Positions 1 through 6,977 of a stretch of DNA of 23,448 nucleotides are shown here, one piece after another. Origin of the DNA: an uncultured Bacilli bacterium (lineage in GTDB: Bacteria > Bacillota_I > Bacilli_A > RF39 > UBA660); assembly GCA_947629195.1 (NCBI GenBank), contig CANRCS010000004.1, positions 1-23,448 of the forward strand, in the 5' to 3' direction. Within the stretch, counting starts at the first letter, position 1; each line of letters opens with the position of its first letter. Made by a program: the position numbers and the translations under genes. The notes under the pieces are model-generated. The model ran no database searches. It worked only from the letters and a program-made list of their open reading frames with translations, and was not told the DNA's origin.

Positions 1-17
1 TTATTAAATTAGCCACA

Positions 18-52
18 AAAAAAAGATAACTTTTTTTTATTTATCTTTTTTT
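18..52. terminator. AT-rich hairpin, probable terminator
   Basis: Arms at 18-29 and 41-52 (AAAAAAAGATAA against TTATCTTTTTTT) form a 12-bp stem around an 11-nt loop. Read on the minus strand it is followed by a run of eight T, so it would terminate leftward transcripts such as those from the genes at 306-689 and beyond. The stem holds only one G-C pair, so its strength is uncertain. Confidence 0.45.
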
Positions 53-80
53 CTAAAATTGACTGTGAATTGTAACATTC

Positions 81-142
81 TCTGAATTCTCAGAGTAAAT
101 ACAACTTTCTAAAATTAATTGTATTTACTCTGAGAATTCAGA
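81..142. repeat. Perfect 24-bp inverted repeat with 14-nt loop
   Basis: Positions 81-104 and 119-142 are exact reverse complements, each containing an EcoRI-like GAATTC inside CTGAATTCTCAG, and they are separated by 14 nt. There is no clear U-tract on either side, so this is not a classical terminator. It could be a strong mRNA 3' structure, a protein-binding palindrome, or a small dispersed repeat. No coding capacity is visible here. Confidence 0.85.
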
Positions 143-160
143 CTTTTAAGCGATTGCCAT

Positions 161-330
161 GGGTGTAAAAAATTTTTCGGGGTAAAATAGTAATTTTTGG
201 CTTTTTTCTTCATTAACATATATTGTAAATTTATTTTCTACATTACTTTTTTATACTTAAGACAATTCCTATTCTAAGCATAATTTTATCATATATTTTG
301 AATTCTTACCCCGGAATTTTTTTTACACCC
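161..330. repeat. Imperfect 25-bp inverted repeat pair enclosing 120 bp
   Basis: The segment 161-185 (starting GGGTGTAAAAAA and ending CGGGGTAA) reappears inverted at 306-330, with 22 of 25 positions able to pair. The 120 bp between them (186-305) show no ORF or other feature. The right copy ends exactly at the stop codon of the orphan gene at 306-677, so it supplies that protein's last residues (GVKKIPG). It may be the ends of a tiny non-autonomous element or cassette boundary, or simply a long hairpin behind the gene. Confidence 0.7.
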
Positions 331-677
331 TCATCTATACTTTTATATTTACAAATAATATTTTTTATTAATATCGCAAATCCATAATCATTACAATTTT
401 TAACTATATCATCAAAATAATCTATAATAATTGAATAATCGTTTGTAATAGTAATGTATTTTATTAAAAATAGTTGAAGATTAACATAATATTTAAGTAT
501 TAAATCTATATTGCTTCTAATAATTTTTATATGATTAATATTATCTGTGTTCAAAATATCAGAGAAATATTTATCTATTAAATTAGGATGTATTAATTTA
601 GGAATCATTATAAAAATGTTTTCATCATTAACATTGTTAATAGAATTGTCTATTATATTTAACCATTTATCTTTCAT
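306..677 (-). CDS. Orphan 123-residue hypothetical protein
   Basis: This is a small, soluble-looking protein very rich in Ile, Asn and Asp, with no signal peptide or membrane segment. I do not recognise the family. The ATG at 677 is preferred over an upstream in-frame GTG at 689 because GGGGTG lies 5 nt before it as a ribosome site. The product begins MKDKWLNIIDN and looks mostly helical. Its last seven codons and its stop fall inside one copy of a 25-bp inverted repeat, which suggests that the 3' end was fixed by a repeat or cassette boundary. It lies downstream of the interrupted dacF on the same strand, after a likely terminator hairpin, so it is probably a separate transcription unit. Confidence 0.6.
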   Translation of the reverse strand: MKDKWLNIIDNSINNVNDENIFIMIPKLIHPNLIDKYFSDILNTDNINHIKIIRSNIDLILKYYVNLQLFLIKYITITNDYSIIIDYFDDIVKNCNDYGFAILIKNIICKYKSIDEGVKKIPG

Positions 678-714
678 GATACACCCCACTACTATATAAA
701 GAGTATAACATAAA

Positions 715-743
715 GGCGATATAAATTAAATATTTATATCACC
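715..743 (-). terminator. Hairpin over the dacF stop codon
   Basis: Arms 715-726 and 732-743 pair over 12 positions (one G-U) around a 5-nt loop, with GGTGATATAAAT as the 5' arm on the minus strand. The stem uses the last codons of dacF. The following minus-strand sequence, TTTATGTT, is only weakly U-rich, so this is a plausible rather than certain end of the dnaG-rpoD-trmK-dacF operon. Confidence 0.5.
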
Positions 744-1529
744 TGACACAACATCTTTTAAATACCTTAAATATAATTCAAATACATTTGCTTTTTTAAT
801 ATCCTCATCAACACTTACAGGGATTTCTCTTATTACGTTATCATCTTCTTTTACTTTTAAGATACCAACTTTTTCACCTTTTTTAATTGGAACCTTTATA
901 TCGTCTAATTCTAACTCATAAGAACTATTTTTCTTTTTTTCACCCTTTTTGTGTAATAATGTTACATCTTGAATTGGAACTATATTTACATTTTCTTTAG
1001 TTGATTTAGAAATTTTAGCTTTTCCAATAACACTATTTTTTGTAAGCATAGTTTCTAGTTCATATTGTTCGAATCCATAATCTAATAGTTTTGTAGTTTC
1101 ACTATTTCTTGTCGAACTATCTGGTTCACCCATAACTACGGTTATAAGTCTCATTCCATCTTTTTTAGCTGTAGCAGTAAGACAGTATCCAGCTTCTTTG
1201 GTATATCCTGTTTTAAGTCCATCTGCGCCTTTGTAAAATCTAACTAATTTATTAGTATTAACAAGCCATACTTGTTCATTAGTATTTGCTCTTAAATAAT
1301 CTTCATATATTGATGAAAACTCCAAAATTTTTTCATGTGAAACTAATTCTCTAGCAATCGTTGCCATATCAAGTGCAGTTGAATAATGGTTTGCTTCATC
1401 TAATCCATGAACATTTTTAAAGTTTGTATTTTTAAGATTTAATTCTCTTGCTTTTTCATTCATCTTTTTTACAAATGCTTCTTCGGTACCTGCAACTCTT
1501 TCAGCAAGCGCTACCACAGCATCTGTCAT
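726..1529 (-). pseudogene. dacF: dacF C-terminal fragment (D-Ala-D-Ala carboxypeptidase, split by element)
   Basis: This is the C-terminal part of a penicillin-binding D,D-carboxypeptidase (PBP5/DacF, peptidase S11). It contains the KTG box in the context GLKTGYTKEAG, the end of the transpeptidase-like fold, and the C-terminal beta-rich domain with an amphipathic tail (ELYLRYLKDVV) of the kind that anchors these enzymes to the membrane. The first two codons (ATG ACA) come from the inserted element; native sequence resumes at GCT in 1518-1520. There is no good ribosome site before this ATG, and without the signal peptide and SxxK serine the fragment cannot act. Joined to the N-terminal fragment at 7112-7471 it gives an uninterrupted 384-residue protein, normal for the family. 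The gene was the last of the dnaG operon. Excision of the element would restore it. Confidence 0.93.
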
Positions 1530-3171
1530 TGTTACTAAAAAGCAGTAAGAAGTCGTTTAAATTTAAGCTACTATTGTAGCCAAGTATATTAAGTTTAAAA
1601 TGTAACATTACTTTATGAATGTTCTCCTCTTCTTCTAGTTTTTCAACATATATGGTATCTATTATGCTTCCAAATATTCTAAATACTGATTCATCATCAT
1701 TTAAAATTACACTTTTTATTTTTTTATAAAAATTATCTATACTATCTTTATAATTATCTTCTTTAGTTATAGATAGATAATCAATCTTTCTCTTTTCTAA
1801 AATATTTAAATCTGAATTATATTTTTTTCTTTGTATATTATATTCTTCTGAATCTATTTCTTTTCTAGCTCTCATATTAATAAGTTCTGTTTTAGCACTT
1901 TTAATATCTTCTATTTTTTTATCTATATCAATTATCTTTTTAGTATAATCAGTTTTTACTTTTACCTCGTTTATTAGATTATATATTTCTTTTATAATAT
2001 CACTTTCTTTACTTAAAAAAGTATTAGCCATATTTTTAAATATATCTAATAATTCCTCATAGTGAATAATTGGTGTATTACAACCATTTGCTTTTTGCCT
2101 ACCATATTTTCTATAATTAGAACAACCCCAATACTTACTTTCTACCCCTGTTCTTTTATTCTTATAACTTCCTTTTATAAAAGTTGCTCCATCATGATAA
2201 CATTTAATCTTACCAGAGAGTGCATATCTCATATCAGTTCTAGTATGAGTTTTATGTTTATGAGAATTCTTATTTAATATTTCATTACATTTTTCCCATA
2301 GATCTTCTGATACAATTGGTGGACAACTTTTATTATCTTTATAAATTATCCATTCTTCAGGTTTAAATCTAATTCTTTTTTTAGAATGATAATCTACTGT
2401 TGTTTCTTTATGAGCACAAAAATAGCCTTTATATTTTGGATTTCTAATTATTCTTCCAATTACAGTTCCAGCAAGTGGTTTATTTGTCTTACTAACTATA
2501 TTGTATTTATCATATAAATAATGACCTAATTTAGATGTCCCCATATGTTCTTTACTATATTCATTAAATATAAGTCTAATTAACTCTGCTTCTTCTTCTA
2601 CTATTTCTAATTTACCTTTATTTTTTTTATATCCATAAAAATTATCGTTACCAGGAACCACTCCCTTTTCTATACTCCTTTTATATCCAAATCTAATTCT
2701 TTCTGATAGTTTTCTTATTTCATCTTGAGCAATAGATGACATAATAGTTAAACGAAGTTCAGAATCTGAATCAAATGTATTTATATTATCATTTAGGAAA
2801 AATACACCTACTCCATATGATAATAATTCTTGCGTATATTTTATACTATCAACAGTGTTTCTTGAAAATCTTGATATTTCTTTTGTAAGTATTAAATTAA
2901 ATTTGCCTATCTTTGCATCATTAACCATCTTAAGAAAATTATCCCTTTTATTTACGCTAGTTCCACTTATACCCTCATCTACATAACCAGGAACAAATGT
3001 CCAATTATCTTGAGACTTTATATAATTTTCAAAATACATAACTTGATTTTCCAATGAATTTAATTGTTCTTCATGATCTGTTGATACACGAGCATAAAAT
3101 GTAACACGAAGTGATAAATCAATAAGTTTCTTACCTTGCGCTAAAATATTTCTAATTTGATATAGATTCAT
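1501..3171 (-). CDS. Large serine recombinase (site-specific integrase)
   Basis: This is a 556-residue integrase of the large serine recombinase family (TnpX, phiC31 Int type) that would catalyse integration and excision of the element. The N-terminal resolvase domain (about residues 20-165) has the catalytic serine in YARVSTD (Ser30) and the RFSRNTVD arginine motif. A recombinase domain follows (about 175-300), then a zinc-ribbon region (cysteines near 324, 350 and 364) interrupted by a coiled coil at roughly 395-460. ATG at 3171 has the ribosome site AAGGGGGAT. The last six codons and the stop (reading GSAC) lie in dacF DNA, beyond the attachment core: the gene crosses the junction, so the C-terminus is supplied by the host target. 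It overlaps the dacF fragment in another frame. An 18-nt gap separates it from the 64-residue ORF, so the two are probably cotranscribed. Confidence 0.95.
   Translation of the reverse strand: MNLYQIRNILAQGKKLIDLSLRVTFYARVSTDHEEQLNSLENQVMYFENYIKSQDNWTFVPGYVDEGISGTSVNKRDNFLKMVNDAKIGKFNLILTKEISRFSRNTVDSIKYTQELLSYGVGVFFLNDNINTFDSDSELRLTIMSSIAQDEIRKLSERIRFGYKRSIEKGVVPGNDNFYGYKKNKGKLEIVEEEAELIRLIFNEYSKEHMGTSKLGHYLYDKYNIVSKTNKPLAGTVIGRIIRNPKYKGYFCAHKETTVDYHSKKRIRFKPEEWIIYKDNKSCPPIVSEDLWEKCNEILNKNSHKHKTHTRTDMRYALSGKIKCYHDGATFIKGSYKNKRTGVESKYWGCSNYRKYGRQKANGCNTPIIHYEELLDIFKNMANTFLSKESDIIKEIYNLINEVKVKTDYTKKIIDIDKKIEDIKSAKTELINMRARKEIDSEEYNIQRKKYNSDLNILEKRKIDYLSITKEDNYKDSIDNFYKKIKSVILNDDESVFRIFGSIIDTIYVEKLEEEENIHKVMLHFKLNILGYNSSLNLNDFLLLFSNNDRCCGSAC
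1520..1523. other. Element end, attachment site half (dacF C-terminal side)
   Basis: GATG on the minus strand (CATC on plus) is shared with 7111-7114. On the left is native dacF (AVVALAER); on the right is the 3' end of the recombinase gene. A short identical core with otherwise different flanks is what large serine recombinases leave. The exact crossover dinucleotide within the 4 bp cannot be told from one junction pair. Confidence 0.8.
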
Positions 3172-3188
3172 AGGTTTTAATCCCCCTT

Positions 3189-3383
3189 CTAAACTGGAAT
3201 TTTAACTACTATATTTTTTACATCTTTTTCTTGTATTTCTTTTAATTTACTAATATCTTCATCTAACTTTTTAATAATATTACTTGCATTTGCAAAATCA
3301 ATTAACCCCTTAATACAAAGTTCATTTAGTAACTCTTTTTGTATAATTTTTTTAGTAATTATAGTTTCAGGATTATTATCCAA
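3189..3383 (-). CDS. Small 64-residue protein upstream of recombinase
   Basis: This is a short charged protein starting at TTG (3383), with a strong ribosome site (GAGGAGGAG, 5-6 nt before the start) and no nearby ATG. It contains a helical stretch (LLNELCIKGLIDFANASNIIKKLDEDISKLKE) that resembles small SHOCT-like helical modules often found just upstream of serine recombinases in Firmicute elements; that resemblance is by eye only. It is probably cotranscribed with the recombinase 18 nt downstream. A role as recombination directionality or regulatory factor is possible, but nothing in the sequence proves it. Confidence 0.7.
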   Translation of the reverse strand: MDNNPETIITKKIIQKELLNELCIKGLIDFANASNIIKKLDEDISKLKEIQEKDVKNIVVKIPV

Positions 3384-3747
3384 GTTTTCTCCTCCTCATT
3401 TAAACTTATTAGAATAAATGAAAAAAAAGAACTTAAATACTTGAGTTCTACAAACTTATTTTAAAACTAGAATATTTTGATGAATATAGAATTATTTTAT
3501 TCATACTAAAATTGTTTTTAATAGCTAAAAGCCTGATTTAAGTTTTTAAATTATTGATTTGCTTATAAAGAAATTTATTTTTGGATATCATGATATATAA
3601 ATCTATTTATTGTTTCTACTAAAAACATCTCATTTTTTGAATGTCTCTTGTTTGGAGTTCACATCAAAATTAGAAATTTTTTTACCTATCTATAATCACA
3701 ATGTTCTTCACTTCTTTTAACTACTATAAGACCTCCAAAATAATTAA
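3384..3747. other. Non-coding interval between cargo operon and recombinase genes
   Basis: These 364 bp of very AT-rich DNA hold no convincing ORF on either strand. What I see is a terminator-type hairpin at 3421-3449 (minus strand) and a 12-bp palindrome ATATCATGATAT near 3586-3597. The recombinase operon promoter should lie here, but no clear -35/-10 pair stands out. Confidence 0.6.
3421..3449 (-). terminator. Hairpin with T8 tract upstream of the recombinase operon
   Basis: Minus-strand AGAACT (3449-3444) pairs with AGTTCT (3433-3428); two more A-T pairs sit inside a mismatch, and a run of T follows. It could end the cargo transcript (PfkB-SIS stops at 3748). Because it lies only about 37 bp before the TTG of the 64-residue ORF, leaving little room for a promoter, it might also be an attenuator in the recombinase leader. 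Confidence 0.6.
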
Positions 3748-5703
3748 TTATAAATCACCTTTATAAAAATATATTTTCATTGCATCTTCAGAATATTTTG
3801 GTTTTGATACATCTATATTCATAACTTTTCCAATATAATATATAATAAATTGAGAGGCTATTAACAAATCAAATTCAGCTAAAATCCCATCATAATTACT
3901 TTCTATTACAATATTATTATCACCTAGGTATTTTAATAATTCATGCTCATACTTTGTTGTTGATTTTTGTTTAAAATATATAGAACAAGTATTATTTAAA
4001 TTTTCATAATTAATAAATCTTCCATGTGAAAAGTTCTTTTTCTCGTGAATTATACAATTAAATATACCTGATTCAATAATTTTACTTTCTAAGTCATAAC
4101 AAGCTGCATCAGTATAATCACCACGGAATAAATTTAATATTTTGTGTTCTCCCATCTTTGTTATTGTTTCTTTATTTATTATATTCTTTATTTTTTCATT
4201 CCAATTATTAATTGAATCTTTAATAAAATTTTCAATATTAATATTGTAGTTAGTTTTTTCAAGGTAATGTTTTAAAAATATTGCTGCTGGAGCAACTGCA
4301 CCTTCAAATGATAAAAATCCTCGTTCTTTTCCTTTATTAGATGAAGTTCTATAACTTAAAATATTTTTCTTTAAAATTCCAGTTTTTAAAACAATATTTT
4401 GTAATTCACCTTTAGTAACAATATATAAATTTTTCTTATTTAAATCTTTAACACTCGTAATAATATCATCTGTTTTACCAGAGTATGAAAATAATACTAC
4501 TTTATCTATATTATTATTATTTCTATATAAAACATCTCTTGGATACATTGAATATGTATTACATCCATACATCAAATTCGTAATCTTTGCAGCAAAATAT
4601 GCTCCAGCATAAGAACCACCAGTTCCAATAAATAAACAACTATTATTTTCATTAAAAGCAATATCATCTATTTTATTACTTGCAGTAGATTTAATTGCAT
4701 TAATAATTCTTGTTTCAAGATTATTTATATTTATGTTACAACGCTTGATTTTTTTTCTTTCATTATATATAAAATTATCACAAGTACATTTGTCATCAAT
4801 TTGTTTAACTTTAAATAATGTATTAAGATGTCCTCTTGCTCCCATTTTAGAAACAACTTTAGCTGTAAGTTTTCTTGAATTTTCATACCATTTTTCAAAC
4901 ATATTAGTATTACAAATAAAGTTATTTTTTATACAATCTCTTATTATACTAGAAATAAATGCATCGCCAGCACCAGTTGAATCTACAACATTGTCTTTGC
5001 TTTTTAATTTGAAATTGTACTCTATTCCTTCCCTGACAAAAGTTGCACCATTCTCACCACGTGTGATAGTCATAAAATTTGGTTTTAATATATTATATAA
5101 ATCTGCATCGTTATTTAAATTTAATCTCTTTATTAAATACTTTGATACTCGTTCATTAAAATTAATAATTTCAAATTTATTGTACAACTTATCTATTATT
5201 TCCTTATCAGATAGATTTTCTAGTTCAAAATATTGGCCCAAATCTATAATTTTTTTATTACCAGTTGCATCAATTATTATTTGATTTTTATTATTTAAAT
5301 TATCAAATATTAAAATATCTTCATCATTAATTTTTTTAATAATATCATCGGTATTTATTAAACTATTTTCATACCATTTTTTATTATTACAGAAAGGACA
5401 TCTTTTTTTTGAAGTAAATAACAGTTTACCTTCATTATCAAAATATGACACATGAAAGCATCTAGTTCTAACATCATCTAAAATTATAATATTATTTACA
5501 TCAACATCTAATTTTTCAAGGCTTTTAATTGCTATCTCACCTTGTATATCATTTCCACACACACCGAACACTGCGGTATTAATACCCATTTTTGCCAGAT
5601 TAGCAATAATATTATGTGAAGTCATTCCACCATTTATTCCTAGAAATTTTTCATTCTTATAATAATAATCTATTACAAGATCTCCTATACTAACTACTCT
5701 CAT
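3748..5703 (-). CDS. PfkB-family kinase fused to double-SIS sugar isomerase/deglycase-like domain
   Basis: This is a 651-residue two-domain protein. Residues 1 to about 300 are a ribokinase/PfkB kinase: an N-terminal IGDLVID start, the GGMTSHNIIANLAKMG substrate/lid region, and the signature DSTGAGDAF (241-249) with Asp247 as the expected catalytic base. Residues about 330-651 are a SIS region: GTGGSYAGAYFAA at 360-372 and FSYSGKTDD near 405-413, then a second half of the size seen in GlmS/FrlB-type double-SIS proteins. The linker carries CTC and RC cysteines, and a CPFC motif lies at 102-105. FrlD (kinase) and FrlB (SIS deglycase) work in sequence on fructoselysine, so a fused phosphorylate-then-isomerise/cleave enzyme is the natural guess; the substrate is unknown. 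The start ATG overlaps the upstream stop (ATGA), indicating translational coupling in the cargo operon. The proposed nucleoside or sugar chemistry is inference. Confidence 0.88.
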   Translation of the reverse strand: MRVVSIGDLVIDYYYKNEKFLGINGGMTSHNIIANLAKMGINTAVFGVCGNDIQGEIAIKSLEKLDVDVNNIIILDDVRTRCFHVSYFDNEGKLLFTSKKRCPFCNNKKWYENSLINTDDIIKKINDEDILIFDNLNNKNQIIIDATGNKKIIDLGQYFELENLSDKEIIDKLYNKFEIINFNERVSKYLIKRLNLNNDADLYNILKPNFMTITRGENGATFVREGIEYNFKLKSKDNVVDSTGAGDAFISSIIRDCIKNNFICNTNMFEKWYENSRKLTAKVVSKMGARGHLNTLFKVKQIDDKCTCDNFIYNERKKIKRCNININNLETRIINAIKSTASNKIDDIAFNENNSCLFIGTGGSYAGAYFAAKITNLMYGCNTYSMYPRDVLYRNNNNIDKVVLFSYSGKTDDIITSVKDLNKKNLYIVTKGELQNIVLKTGILKKNILSYRTSSNKGKERGFLSFEGAVAPAAIFLKHYLEKTNYNINIENFIKDSINNWNEKIKNIINKETITKMGEHKILNLFRGDYTDAACYDLESKIIESGIFNCIIHEKKNFSHGRFINYENLNNTCSIYFKQKSTTKYEHELLKYLGDNNIVIESNYDGILAEFDLLIASQFIIYYIGKVMNIDVSKPKYSEDAMKIYFYKGDL

Positions 5704-6029
5704 TTTGCAATACTCCTTCTATATTCTCCAACTTCACTCTTTTCATTGTAATCGTGATTTTTTATTAAACACTCTATTATCTTTTTTCTATTCAAATCAA
5801 ATACTCCTAGAGAGTCCGTATAATCAATTTCTCTATATGCCCTATAATTCTTGGAATAATCTTTCTCATTATTTTTATTTAACTCTTGTGTCAAGTTATT
5901 AAGTAATACTTCTTTTGAGCTACCTATTATTGCAAGAGTGCTTTCTTTATCAACAATATATTGACTTTCAAAACATATTCTGCTCATTAATCTTTCCGTT
6001 TCTATAGGTTTAGTTCCTATTATATTCAT
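5700..6029 (-). CDS. 109-residue hypothetical protein of the cargo operon
   Basis: I do not recognise this family with confidence. The first residues (IGTKPIETERL) look exactly like the N-terminal strand of GNAT acetyltransferases (GTKxIETERLxLR), but the acetyl-CoA-binding motif that should follow is absent and the protein is far too short. It may be a remnant or a divergent domain. The rest is charged and probably helical, ending EVGEYRRSIAK. A ribosome site AAAGGAAT lies before ATG 6029. It follows the ASCH-deaminase by about 21 bp and overlaps the kinase-SIS gene by 4 bp (ATGA), so it is translated together with it. Confidence 0.75.
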   Translation of the reverse strand: MNIIGTKPIETERLMSRICFESQYIVDKESTLAIIGSSKEVLLNNLTQELNKNNEKDYSKNYRAYREIDYTDSLGVFDLNRKKIIECLIKNHDYNEKSEVGEYRRSIAK

Positions 6030-6050
6030 TTAACATATTCCTTTCTATTA

Positions 6051-6806
6051 TTATATACGTGTCTTACCCCACCAATCAGGAATTAGTTCTTCTAGTTTTA
6101 CTATTTCTTTAGTATCAATATCTTTTAGTATTTCAATATTCTTACTATTCTTAGAAAGTTGCATCATATATTCTCTACAAGCACCACATGGTGAACCTAC
6201 ATTACCTTTAGAATCAACACATACTAGTTTAATAATTTCATTATCTCCGTTTGTAATCATATTAGCAATAGCATTTCTTTCTCCACACATACCTAATGTT
6301 GATGCAGTATCAATACACACTCCAGTATAAATATTATGATTTTTAGTAAGTATTGCTGCTCCTACCCCTCCAGCACTAATCATACCTGATACTTCTCTTG
6401 GATTTCTTATATTTTTAGCCTTTTTATATAATTCTTCCCAAACAGTATTTTCACTATATAAATATTCTATATGAATAGCATATACACCATTTTTCTTAAT
6501 AGCATCTTTATATCCATCTAATTTACTTACATTTTTAATTGCTTTATTTTTATCGTTAGTAGAAGAAGTTGTATATCGTGTTCCTTCTAAAGTAAATAGT
6601 TCATCTAAAGAATCATAATGATTTACTTCTTTTACTTTAACATAAAACACACCTAAATTATTACTAGTAAATTCTATAATATCATTTTGTTTTAATTTAC
6701 TATAATCATGCTCACTATTTTCTTTAATTGCCCTTATTTCTACTCTTTTAATATTATTCCTGATAGCTAGAGCTGCTCTGTCGTTAATATTTAATTTCAT
6801 TATCAT
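6051..6806 (-). CDS. ASCH domain fused to cytidine/blasticidin-type deaminase
   Basis: This is a 251-residue fusion. Residues about 5-116 match the ASCH fold (RNA/nucleotide-binding PUA-like): KRVEIRA, then LKQNDIIEF, the DSLDELF strand, and a closing VYAIHIEYL. Residues about 122-251 are a zinc nucleoside deaminase of the CDA superfamily: CGE at 174-176 (Cys174 zinc ligand, Glu176 proton shuttle) and PCGAC at 206-210 (Cys207, Cys210). The C-terminal LIPDWWG recalls the LLP...W.G ending of blasticidin-S deaminases more than housekeeping Cdd. It is the first gene of the cargo operon, with ribosome site AGGAGG 8 nt before ATG 6806, and it sits directly behind a leader-peptide attenuator. A resistance role against a cytosine-nucleoside translation inhibitor is inference; nucleotide-pool defence or salvage are alternatives. 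Confidence 0.9.
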   Translation of the reverse strand: MIMKLNINDRAALAIRNNIKRVEIRAIKENSEHDYSKLKQNDIIEFTSNNLGVFYVKVKEVNHYDSLDELFTLEGTRYTTSSTNDKNKAIKNVSKLDGYKDAIKKNGVYAIHIEYLYSENTVWEELYKKAKNIRNPREVSGMISAGGVGAAILTKNHNIYTGVCIDTASTLGMCGERNAIANMITNGDNEIIKLVCVDSKGNVGSPCGACREYMMQLSKNSKNIEILKDIDTKEIVKLEELIPDWWGKTRI

Positions 6807-6823
6807 TTTAATATCCTCCTAAC

Positions 6824-6849
6824 AAAAAAATCCTGCATAATGCAGAATT
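6824..6849 (-). terminator. Intrinsic terminator of the cargo leader (attenuator)
   Basis: Minus-strand AATTCTGCA (6849-6841) pairs with TGCAGGATT (6837-6829) around loop TTA, and a T7 run follows (6830-6824). It lies between the leader peptide and the ribosome site of the ASCH-deaminase, so it would stop transcription before the cargo genes unless an alternative pairing forms. Confidence 0.85.
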
Positions 6850-6873
6850 GATTTTATAATCAAAAGAATATTC

Positions 6874-6939
6874 CTACAAATTTAATATATTAGGAGTCAT
6901 GATTAATTCTGCATTATTTATAACTTGTAAATTTTTCAT
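6874..6939 (-). CDS. 21-residue leader peptide of the cargo operon
   Basis: This is a short ORF starting MKNLQVINNAEL and ending NILNL, with ribosome site AAAGGAG about 9-10 nt before its ATG and TAG at 6874-6876. Codons 8-12 (Asn-Asn-Ala-Glu-Leu) are the 5' arm of the antiterminator, and the ribosome site is itself the 5' arm of a competing hairpin. The composition is not biased to a single amino acid, so starvation sensing as in trp or his operons is unlikely. Sensing of slowed or stalled translation fits better. Confidence 0.8.
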   Translation of the reverse strand: MKNLQVINNAELIMTPNILNL

Positions 6940-6977
6940 CTTAATCACACTCCTTTCTTTGAATAATTTACACTAAC

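Larger units (their letters stand above)
6824..6954 (-). promoter_or_regulatory. Leader-peptide transcription attenuator with three competing hairpins
   Basis: Three pairings exclude one another on the minus-strand RNA. (1) Leader Shine-Dalgarno hairpin: 6954-6941 (AGGAGTGTGATTAA) with 6906-6892 (TTAATCATGACTCCT), 13 bp with a 1x2 internal loop, hiding the leader peptide's ribosome site. (2) Antiterminator: 6917-6905 (ATAATGCAGAATT), inside the leader reading frame, with 6849-6837 (AATTCTGCATTAT), 13 bp perfect. (3) Terminator at 6849-6824. Pairing 2 destroys 3, and its 5' arm overlaps the 3' arm of pairing 1. Ribosome position on the leader should therefore choose between read-through and termination. 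The pairings are seen directly; the inducer is unknown. Confidence 0.85.

Noticed and set aside
726..1529. The dacF C-terminal piece as an independent gene with its own start
   Set aside because: Its first codons come from the element, it has no ribosome site, no signal peptide and no catalytic serine, and it fuses perfectly with the fragment at 7025-7471.
1501..3171. Recombinase as part of the DGR or pilus phase variation
   Set aside because: It sits at the junction of the dacF element and has no inverted target repeats near the pilus genes; serine integrase of the element is the simple reading.
4733..5284. 183-residue plus-strand ORF opposite the PfkB-SIS gene
   Set aside because: It is hydrophobic without family features, and the opposite strand carries the DSTGAGDAF kinase motif in frame.
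6874..6960. T-box or metabolite riboswitch in front of the ASCH-deaminase
   Set aside because: There is no T-box consensus or recognisable aptamer core, and a translated leader ORF with overlapping arms explains the pairings.
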